NCBI GenBank assembly: GCA_903928755.1
Contig: CAIYSH010000101.1
Location: forward strand, 1-12,649
Origin: an uncultured Alphaproteobacteria bacterium
GTDB lineage: Bacteria > Pseudomonadota > Alphaproteobacteria > Caulobacterales > Caulobacteraceae
Direction of reading: 5' to 3'
DNA: 12,649 nucleotides
The position numbers and the translations under genes are program-made. Shown here piece by piece: positions 7,228 through 12,649 of this stretch. Each line of letters opens with the position of its first letter. Within the stretch, counting starts at the first letter, position 1. The notes under the pieces are model-generated. The model had not been told where the DNA came from. It was given only the letters and a program-made list of their open reading frames with translations, and did no database searches.

Positions 7228-9066
7228 ATGCCCATTCGTCGCCTTCCACCCGAAACCGTCAATCGCATCGCCGCAGGCGAGGTGGTGGAACGGCCTGCCA
7301 GCGCGGTCAAGGAACTGGTGGAAAACGCCCTGGACGCCGGGGCGCGGCATGTGGAAATCCAGGCGGATGGGGGCGGCCTGTCGCGCATACTGGTTGCCGA
7401 TGATGGCGCAGGCCTGGGACCGGAAGACCTGCCCCTGGCTGTGGAGCGCCACGCCACCTCCAAGCTCGGCCCTGACGCAGCGGGTGACTATGACCTGCTC
7501 AACATCTTCACCCTGGGATTTCGCGGCGAGGCCCTGCCCTCCATCGGGTCCGTTGCCAGGCTCAGCATGACATCCAGGGCCCGGGGCGCGACCGATGCCT
7601 TCATGATCCAGGTAGAGGGCGGGGCAGTCTCAAAGGTTGCCCCCGCAGCCTTTCCAGGCCCCCACGGAGCCCGGGTCGAAGTGCGGGACCTGTTCTATGC
7701 CACCCCTGCCCGGCTGAAGTTCATGAAGTCCGAACGGACCGAGTCCCAGGCCATTGTCGAAGAGATCAAACGACAGGCCATGGCCCATGAGGATGTGGCC
7801 TTCAGTCTCGACATTGATGGCCGCCGCACCCTGCGCCTGCCTGCAGAGGCCAGGGGCCCTGACGGACGCCTTGCCCGGCTCTCGGCCATTATGGGTCGCG
7901 AATTTTCGGAAAATGCCCTGGCCGTTGATTATGTCCGGGACGGGATCGCCCTGTCGGGCTTTGCGGGCCTGCCGACCCTCAATCGCGGAAACGCCGCCCA
8001 CCAGTACCTCTTCGTCAATGGCCGACCGGTGCGCGACCGTTTGTTGCAAGGGGCCCTGCGCGGGGCCTATGCCGATTTCCTGGCCCGGGACCGGCATCCC
8101 CTGGTCGCCATCTATCTCGATCTCGATCCCACACAGGTGGACGTCAATGTGCACCCGGCCAAGGCGGAGGTGCGGTTCCGGGATCCGGCCCTGGTCAGGG
8201 GACTGATCGTCGGCGGCCTGCGTCATACCCTTGCTGGTGCCGGACACCGGGCCTCGACCTCGGTGGCAGACGACGTCCTGTCCCATGCGAGACCCGGATT
8301 TGGATTCGTCACCCAGGGCCCATCGCCTCAGGGGTTTTCGGCCTACGCCATGGGTGGCTGGCAGCCCGTGGGAGCCCGGGGGCGCGCGCCCGACCTCCCG
8401 GGCCTGAGCGACGTCTCGGCGCGGGCGGAGCCTGCCTCCGGCGGCTTTGCCGAGGTCGGTGCGCCAACACCCTTTGATCCCGTCGACTTCCCTCTGGGTG
8501 CCGCCCGGGCCCAGGTCCACGAGACCTATATCGTCGCCCAGACCAGGGACGGCATGATCCTGGTGGACCAGCACGCCGCCCATGAGCGCCTGGTCTATGA
8601 ACGCATGAAGGTCGAGATGGCCCGGGGCGGGGTGACCCGTCAGGTCCTGCTGTTGCCCGAAGTGGTCGAACTCGATCCCGCAGACGCCGAGCGTGTCGCC
8701 GACCGGGCCGACGAACTGGCTGCCCTGGGGCTGATCATTGAACCCTTTGGTCCTGGTGCCCTGCTGGTGCGCGAGACCCCGGCCCTGCTCGGCGAGACCG
8801 ACGTCCGGGGTCTGGTCAGGGACATTGCAGATGACCTGGCTGAGAACGGTCAGGCCCTGGCCCTGAAGGAGCGCCTCGAAGACGTCTGCTCAACCATGGC
8901 CTGTCATGGCTCGGTCCGAGCCGGTCGGCGGCTGACGGCAACCGAAATGAACGCCCTGCTGAGGGAGATGGAGGCCACCCCCCACTCTGGCCAGTGCAAT
9001 CACGGCCGCCCGACCTATGTGGAGCTCAAGCTCGCTGACATCGAGCGGCTGTTTGGCCGCCGCTAG
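7228..9066 (+). CDS. mutL: DNA mismatch repair protein MutL, endonuclease type
   Basis: Links MutS mismatch recognition to strand removal. The 612-residue protein has an N-terminal GHKL ATPase domain: ELVENALDAG with catalytic Glu29 and Mg-binding Asn33, DDGAG at 58-62, ERHATSK at 73-79, and GFRGEAL at 97-103. A transducer domain follows (YLFVNGRPVRDR and VDVNVHPAKAEVRF). A linker of about 100 residues, rich in Gly, Pro and Ala, leads to the C-terminal dimerisation domain. That domain carries DQHAAHERLVYE at 447-458, a full match to the DQHA(X)2E(X)4E nicking motif, and the accompanying ACHGSV and CNHGRPT metal-site motifs near the end. It should therefore nick DNA itself, as in bacteria lacking MutH. 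The ATG at 7228 gives the canonical IRRLPPETVNRIAAGEVV start. The stop overlaps that of the convergent merR gene. Confidence 0.97.
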   Translation: MPIRRLPPETVNRIAAGEVVERPASAVKELVENALDAGARHVEIQADGGGLSRILVADDGAGLGPEDLPLAVERHATSKLGPDAAGDYDLLNIFTLGFRGEALPSIGSVARLSMTSRARGATDAFMIQVEGGAVSKVAPAAFPGPHGARVEVRDLFYATPARLKFMKSERTESQAIVEEIKRQAMAHEDVAFSLDIDGRRTLRLPAEARGPDGRLARLSAIMGREFSENALAVDYVRDGIALSGFAGLPTLNRGNAAHQYLFVNGRPVRDRLLQGALRGAYADFLARDRHPLVAIYLDLDPTQVDVNVHPAKAEVRFRDPALVRGLIVGGLRHTLAGAGHRASTSVADDVLSHARPGFGFVTQGPSPQGFSAYAMGGWQPVGARGRAPDLPGLSDVSARAEPASGGFAEVGAPTPFDPVDFPLGAARAQVHETYIVAQTRDGMILVDQHAAHERLVYERMKVEMARGGVTRQVLLLPEVVELDPADAERVADRADELAALGLIIEPFGPGALLVRETPALLGETDVRGLVRDIADDLAENGQALALKERLEDVCSTMACHGSVRAGRRLTATEMNALLREMEATPHSGQCNHGRPTYVELKLADIERLFGRR

Positions 9067-9836
9067 GTCAGGGACGTCTCCGCAAAGGCCATCATGGCCA
9101 GACCCAGATATTCCGTCAGACCTTCCGCCCGTCCCTCGTACCGTGCCCGGAACTCGGGGTGGTCTGCATAGAGCCCTGCCAGCCCGATAAAGGCCTCACG
9201 GTTCGGCGGGCGCTTCCAGGCCCGGGCGACCCAGGCGTGCAGCCGGCCGGCTATGGCGCGCGACGCCTCTGAGTCGGCGGGCAGTCCCTGGGCCAGGGCG
9301 ACTGCCATATCGGCTTCGATCTGGTCCACCTCGGTCCGGGCAGCATCGTAGTCTGACGGACGCCAGTCCTTCATCCTGGCTTTGGAGCCCTCGATTTCGG
9401 CCTTCACCCCTTCCCCATAGCGAGTCTCAAGCCAGGCCTCGTGCTGGACCTGCTTTTTGGAGTCGAAGCCCCGATAAAGATCCTTATCCTTCACTTCCGC
9501 GTCTCCTTTGAGTTGGGCGAGGGTACGGTCCACGGTTTCCAGCAGCACCTGATATCGTCGGGCTTCCCCTGCCAGATGGTCCCGGTGAGCCTGCAGTGTT
9601 GATCCGGGATCATAGGCCGGATCGTCCAGGATCCTGCCGATCGCGCTCAGGGACAGGCCCATTTCACGATGCAGCAATATCTGCTGCAGGCGCAGCAGGG
9701 CCTGACGGCCGTAATACCGATAGCCATTTTCACCCACATGATCGGGCTTGAGCAGGCCGATGTCATCATAGTGATGCAGGGCCCGGACGGAGACGCCGGA
9801 CATCCGGGAGGTCTCGCTGACAGTATGGAAGGTCAA
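9063..9836 (-). CDS. MerR family transcriptional regulator, TipAL type (TipAS effector domain)
   Basis: The N-terminal winged helix-turn-helix (about residues 1-70) has the MerR pattern SGVSVRALHHYDDIGLL, then GYRYYG and a REMGLSLSAI helix. A coiled-coil linker of about 40 residues leads to an alpha-helical domain (about 110-257) with the TipAS pattern, ending in YADHPEFRARYEGRAEGLTEYLG. In the TipAL family this domain binds thiopeptide-like drugs or other small ligands and switches the promoter on. No Cys metal-sensor motif is present. Two in-frame TTG codons could start it. TTG 9836 has GAGG six bases upstream and gives MTFHTVSET, matching the family start; TTG 9842 abuts the GAGG and is less likely. 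An in-frame TAA lies just upstream. The gene follows rsmD on the same strand and has its own MerR-type promoter. The ligand is unknown. Confidence 0.9.
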   Translation of the reverse strand: MTFHTVSETSRMSGVSVRALHHYDDIGLLKPDHVGENGYRYYGRQALLRLQQILLHREMGLSLSAIGRILDDPAYDPGSTLQAHRDHLAGEARRYQVLLETVDRTLAQLKGDAEVKDKDLYRGFDSKKQVQHEAWLETRYGEGVKAEIEGSKARMKDWRPSDYDAARTEVDQIEADMAVALAQGLPADSEASRAIAGRLHAWVARAWKRPPNREAFIGLAGLYADHPEFRARYEGRAEGLTEYLGLAMMAFAETSLT

Positions 9837-9864
9837 GGCCAACCTCGCTTGTTAACGAGACATG

Positions 9865-9895
9865 ACCATCAGGGCTCACACAGGGTGAGGGTCAA
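9865..9895 (-). promoter_or_regulatory. MerR-type promoter/operator of the TipAL-like regulator gene
   Basis: Read on the minus strand, TTGACC (9895-9890) is separated by exactly 19 bases from GATGGT (9870-9865). The 19-base spacer holds an inverted repeat, CTCAC-N5-GTGAG, centred near its eighth base. Over-long 19-base spacers with a central dyad are the hallmark of MerR-activated promoters, and the geometry closely resembles the classical mer promoter. Transcription would start near 9858, giving about 20 bases of leader with GAGG at 9843-9846. This implies autoregulation by the encoded MerR protein. The -35 box contains the TGA stop of rsmD. Confidence 0.65.
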
Positions 9896-10458
9896 GGGCG
9901 ATAGACCAGAAAATGCACCCGGGCGACGCCATAGTCGCGGACATCCAGAGCCTCAAAGCCAGCCACCTGAAAGTCCGGCTCTGAAACCCCGCGCTCGAAG
10001 ACGATCACTGCCTCGGGCTCCAGCCAGTTGCCATCAGCCAGGCCTCGCAGGGCCTTCTCGCCCAAACCCTTCGCATAGGGCGGATCCAGGAAGGCAATGT
10101 TGAAGACTGGCCCGTCTGCCGCAGGCTTGGGCCCCAGATTGGTTGCGTCACGGCGATGGACCCGGGTCTGACCGAAGAGACTGAAGGCGTCGACATTCTC
10201 GCGTATGGCACCCCGGGCATTCTCGTCGGTTTCCACGAATAGGCAGAAGGCGGCACCACGTGAAATGGCTTCAAGACCCAGGGCGCCGGAGCCGGCAAAT
10301 ACGTCCAGAACCCGCGCGCCGGCGAGGTCTGGTCCCCAGGCCGCGTGCTCGAGAATATTGAAAATAGCCTGCCGAGCCCGGTCGGAGGTCGGGCGGGTCG
10401 CCTGACCCTCAGGGGTGGAAAGGGCCTTGCCCTTCAGGGTGCCTGAAACAATGCGCAT
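9892..10458 (-). CDS. rsmD: 16S rRNA (guanine(966)-N(2))-methyltransferase
   Basis: SAM-dependent methyltransferase that makes m2G966 in 16S rRNA in the 30S subunit. It has 188 residues, typical of the family. It begins with the conserved MRIVSGTLKG and RPTSDRARQAIFNIL (22-36). SAM motif I is DVFAGSGALGLEAISRGA (52-69), an acidic residue ends the next strand (VETDE, 75-79), and the catalytic motif IV is DPPY (125-128). The C-terminus has the VIVFERG strand. I chose the ATG at 10458 because it gives the family N-terminus. The frame stays open upstream to 10962, but that part is a Pro/Arg-rich shadow of rluB. It lies 22 bases after rluB on the same strand, so co-transcription is likely. Its stop lies inside the promoter of the next gene. 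Confidence 0.95.
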   Translation of the reverse strand: MRIVSGTLKGKALSTPEGQATRPTSDRARQAIFNILEHAAWGPDLAGARVLDVFAGSGALGLEAISRGAAFCLFVETDENARGAIRENVDAFSLFGQTRVHRRDATNLGPKPAADGPVFNIAFLDPPYAKGLGEKALRGLADGNWLEPEAVIVFERGVSEPDFQVAGFEALDVRDYGVARVHFLVYRP

Positions 10459-10480
10459 GCCAGAACTCGTGATTGACCGA

Positions 10481-11656
10481 TCAGCGGCGCTTGGGACCGC
10501 CCTTCGGCGGTGGACCTGAGCGACGGGCAGGTGCGCCCTTTGCCGACGCTGCTTGAGCCGGTCTGGCACCCTGGGCCCTGGACGCCGCGGGTCGCGCCGG
10601 AGCTGATCCGGTGCCCTTTGGACCCTCACCCGTTCGGTTCCGGCCGATGACCGCAGGACCAGGTTTGGAGGGGCGGGATTTGGTCGGATGGCCGGTCTTG
10701 GGTTTGGCCTTGGCCCAGCCGGCCTTGTATTCCTTCTTGACCGGAACGGCCGGAAGGGAAGGATCGCGCAGGGATACGGTCCTGGCGCCAGGCCCGACCC
10801 TTCGCTGCGAACCCGCAGGCAGGGGGGCCGACCTCCACTGGGTCTTGTCGCCAAGTGGCAGGTTTTCAGGATCGATATAGGCCGACAACTGTTCGCGGAT
10901 GACCCGGGGCCCGACCTCTTCGACGGCACCGACCGGCAGTGTGGACAGGGCGTAGGGGCCATAGGACAACCGGATCAGGCGATTGACCTTCAGGCCCAGG
11001 GATTCGAGCACCCGACGGACTTCGCGGTTCTTGCCCTCGGCCAGGGTCAGGGTAATCCAGAGGTTCGACCCGCTCGGGCCGTCCTTGGCCTTGTCGAGAA
11101 TGGCTTCAATGGCACCATAGCGGACACCCTCAATGGTCACCCCGTCCTTCAGCCTGTCCAGGCGCTCCTGGGTGACCCGGCCATGGGCGCGGGCGCGATA
11201 GCGGCGGATAAGGGCCGTGGCCGGTAGTTCCAGAGCGCGGGCCAGCCCCCCGTCATTGGTCAGCAGCAACAGGCCCTCGGTATTGAGGTCGAGACGGCCG
11301 ATGGAGATCAGACGGGGCAGACCTGGCGGCAGGGCGTCAAATACCGTCGGCCGACCCTGGGGATCGCTGTGGCTTGTCACCAGACCTACGGGCTTGTGAT
11401 AGCGGAAAAGCCGGGTCGGCTCGGCATCGGCGACGACTTCGCCGTCCAGGGTGACAATGTCATTGGGCCCGACCTTGACCGCCGGGCTGGTCAGGACACG
11501 GCCGTTTAGGGCCACGCGGCCGGCTTCAATCAGGCGCTCAACCTCGCGACGTGAAGCCACGCCAGCCCGCGCAAGGGCCTTGGCAATGCGTTCGCCGCCA
11601 GCTTCAGGGGATTGACCCGAAGGCGCGTCAGGGGTTCGTAGGGGATCGTGGACCAT
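10481..11656 (-). CDS. rluB: Large-subunit rRNA pseudouridine synthase, RluB/RsuA family
   Basis: Converts a specific uridine of 23S rRNA (U2605 in E. coli for RluB) to pseudouridine. The protein has 391 residues. An S4 RNA-binding domain occupies about 22-72 (ERIAKALARAGVASRREVE). The catalytic domain contains the motif GRLDLNTEGLLLLTNDG at 120-136, with Asp123 as nucleophile, then GKNREVRRVLESLGL and NRLIRLSYGPY (225-234). The enzyme core ends near 270. Residues 271-391 form a low-complexity tail rich in Lys, Arg, Pro, Ala and Gly, with about 22 basic and 2 acidic residues in the last 86. I chose the ATG at 11656, which has GGTGAG about seven bases upstream; the longer open frame to 12022 overlaps tadA and is not family-like. 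RsuA, RluB and RluE are close relatives, so the exact target is inferred. Confidence 0.88.
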   Translation of the reverse strand: MVHDPLRTPDAPSGQSPEAGGERIAKALARAGVASRREVERLIEAGRVALNGRVLTSPAVKVGPNDIVTLDGEVVADAEPTRLFRYHKPVGLVTSHSDPQGRPTVFDALPPGLPRLISIGRLDLNTEGLLLLTNDGGLARALELPATALIRRYRARAHGRVTQERLDRLKDGVTIEGVRYGAIEAILDKAKDGPSGSNLWITLTLAEGKNREVRRVLESLGLKVNRLIRLSYGPYALSTLPVGAVEEVGPRVIREQLSAYIDPENLPLGDKTQWRSAPLPAGSQRRVGPGARTVSLRDPSLPAVPVKKEYKAGWAKAKPKTGHPTKSRPSKPGPAVIGRNRTGEGPKGTGSAPARPAASRAQGARPAQAASAKGAPARRSGPPPKGGPKRR

Positions 11657-12112
11657 GATCAACTCACCATGCGCATCGCCCTGCAAGCGGCGCAAGACGC
11701 CGCAGAAAAAGGCGAGGCACCAATCGGGGCCGTCGTGGTCGATCCGACCACAGGCGAAGTGGTCTCTATAGGGGCAAATCGGCCAATCACCGACCACGAT
11801 CCTACCGCCCATGCAGAAATTATCGCCCTGCGGGAAGCCGCCAGGAAACGGGGCAATTACCGGCTGACCGACCTGACCCTGTTCGTAACCCTCGAGCCCT
11901 GCGCCATGTGCGCCGGGGCCATCAGCCATGCAAGGATCGGCCGCCTGGTGTTCGGTGCTGAAGATCGAAAGGGCGGGGCCGTGGTCAATGGTCCGAAGTT
12001 TTTCGAACAGGCCACCTGTCATTGGCGCCCGACTGTTGAGGGCGGGGTCCTGGCGGAAGAAAGCTCAAGCCTGCTGAAGGCTTTCTTCCGCGTCCGCCGA
12101 AGGCCGTCCTAA
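11648..12112 (+). CDS. tadA: tRNA-specific adenosine deaminase (A34 to inosine)
   Basis: Zinc-dependent deaminase that converts adenosine 34 of tRNA-Arg(ACG) to inosine, letting one tRNA read three Arg codons. It has 154 residues. The zinc site is HAE at 55-57 (His55 ligand, Glu57 proton shuttle) and PCAMC at 84-88 (Cys85 and Cys88). GEAPIGAVVVD (22-32) and the C-terminal helix ending in FFRVRRRPS match the family, whose last helix contacts tRNA. The GTG start at 11648 gives MDHDQLTMRIAL, a normal TadA beginning, with GGGGA two bases upstream (short spacing). The ATG at 11669 has no ribosome site and would trim seven residues. The start overlaps that of divergent rluB by 9 bases, and the stop overlaps that of the convergent hydrolase gene. 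A TTGACC at 11612-11617 could be a -35, but no good -10 follows. Confidence 0.95.
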   Translation: MDHDQLTMRIALQAAQDAAEKGEAPIGAVVVDPTTGEVVSIGANRPITDHDPTAHAEIIALREAARKRGNYRLTDLTLFVTLEPCAMCAGAISHARIGRLVFGAEDRKGGAVVNGPKFFEQATCHWRPTVEGGVLAEESSSLLKAFFRVRRRPS

Positions 12113-12649
12113 ACCAGGGTCCGCTTGTAAAGGGCCAGAAGTTCGCCCCAGGCTTTTTCCGCCGCGACCTGATTGTAGATGGCCGAGCCTGGCACGCACC
12201 AGCCATGCAGAGCGTCCGAATAGACTTCGATTTTTGCCACGCCATTGGCTGCAGCGAAGGCGGTCTTGAGCGTGTCCTTCGCCGTTGGCTGGGCCCTGTC
12301 GTCATTGGAGGCTATGCCGAAATAGAACTGGGCCTTGAGCTTGGGGACCAGCAGGTGTGGGCTGTCGGCCTTGTCGGTTACCAGGCCACCCCCATGGAAG
12401 GAGCCGCCAGCACCGATCCGCGACGGCAGGGCAGCGGCCGTCTGCAGGGTCATGGGGCCGCCCATGCAATAACCCTGCACGCCGGCCTTCACTTTCTTGT
12501 TGGTGACCTTCTGCCCGTCCAGAAAGTCGAGGAAGACGACAGAATCCCGGGTAACGGCCTCGGGGGTCAGAGGGGCCCTGATGACGGCCAGCCTCGCGCG
12601 GTCATCCGCATTCCCGAAATCAAAGGGTCCGGTGAAGACCGGGGCCGGC
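12109..12649 (-). CDS. Dienelactone hydrolase family protein, N-terminus outside the window
   Basis: The minus-strand frame is open to the right edge, giving 180 C-terminal residues of an alpha/beta hydrolase whose full length is probably about 220-290. The DLH nucleophile motif is GYCMGG (plus-strand positions about 12461-12478), with Cys in place of the usual Ser. The acid loop is SNDDRAQP, and the catalytic His is in ALHGWCV, where DLH proteins have HGF or HGW. The triad Cys-Asp-His thus appears complete. Characterised members hydrolyse dienelactone in chlorocatechol breakdown, but most genomic paralogues have unknown substrates and no catechol genes are nearby. The GTG at 12492 is internal, since DLH-like sequence (SVVFLDFLDGQK) continues upstream of it. 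Its stop overlaps the tadA stop. Confidence 0.9.
   Translation of the reverse strand, partial: PAPVFTGPFDFGNADDRARLAVIRAPLTPEAVTRDSVVFLDFLDGQKVTNKKVKAGVQGYCMGGPMTLQTAAALPSRIGAGGSFHGGGLVTDKADSPHLLVPKLKAQFYFGIASNDDRAQPTAKDTLKTAFAAANGVAKIEVYSDALHGWCVPGSAIYNQVAAEKAWGELLALYKRTLV

Noticed and set aside
7630..8583. Minus-strand 317-codon frame inside mutL
   Set aside because: It is opposite conserved mutL motifs and shows no recognisable protein features.
10459..10962. 168-codon upstream extension of the rsmD frame
   Set aside because: Its translation is Pro/Arg-rich low complexity, overlaps the rluB tail in another frame, and RsmD proteins begin with MRIVSG at 10458.
11657..12022. Upstream extension of the rluB frame across tadA
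   Set aside because: It is opposite the conserved tadA coding region, is not S4-domain sequence, and ATG 11656 has a good ribosome site.

Overview
This window looks like core chromosome of a GC-rich alphaproteobacterium, most likely Caulobacterales (Caulobacter, Phenylobacterium or a relative). I infer this from the high GC, the ribF-ileS-lspA order followed by a BamF-type (DUF3035) lipoprotein, the neighbouring TIGR01459-type HAD hydrolase and MaoC genes, and promoter-like boxes of the Caulobacter housekeeping kind (TTGnCG, then GCTAnn about 15 bases on). The placement rests on recalled gene content, not on a search. There are thirteen protein genes, two of them cut by the window ends. I see no tRNA, rRNA, CRISPR array, insertion sequence or phage gene, and no gene-free stretch over 300 bases.

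Left block, + strand (2-6195): end of a HAD-IIA hydrolase, a MaoC hot-dog hydratase, ribF (riboflavin to FMN and FAD), ileS, lspA (overlapping ileS by 8 bases) and a BamF-like lipoprotein. LspA is the lipoprotein signal peptidase and the next gene encodes a lipoprotein with a clear lipobox, so enzyme and likely client are adjacent. The lipoprotein also appears to have its own promoter.

Middle block (6204-9066): an exported TraB/GumN-like protein on the minus strand, diverging from mutL over a 70-base gap. The TraB-like protein has the fold signatures of the family but has lost both GX2H metal-site motifs, so it looks like a pseudo-enzyme. MutL carries the DQHA(X)2E(X)4E endonuclease motif, as expected in bacteria without MutH.

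Right block (9063-12649): minus-strand rluB, rsmD and a TipAL-type MerR regulator, with tadA diverging from rluB and a dienelactone-hydrolase-family gene convergent with tadA. rluB, rsmD and tadA modify 23S rRNA, 16S rRNA and tRNA, so this is a small RNA-modification cluster. The merR gene has a textbook MerR-type promoter (19-base spacer containing a dyad), and its -35 box contains the stop codon of rsmD.

The arrangement is very compact: two convergent pairs share bases of their stop codons (mutL/merR and tadA/DLH), and one divergent pair (rluB/tadA) overlaps at its start codons. I found no obviously new multi-gene system. The most unusual items are the motif-less TraB protein, the merR promoter built across the rsmD stop, the overlapping rluB/tadA starts, and a long basic tail on RluB.
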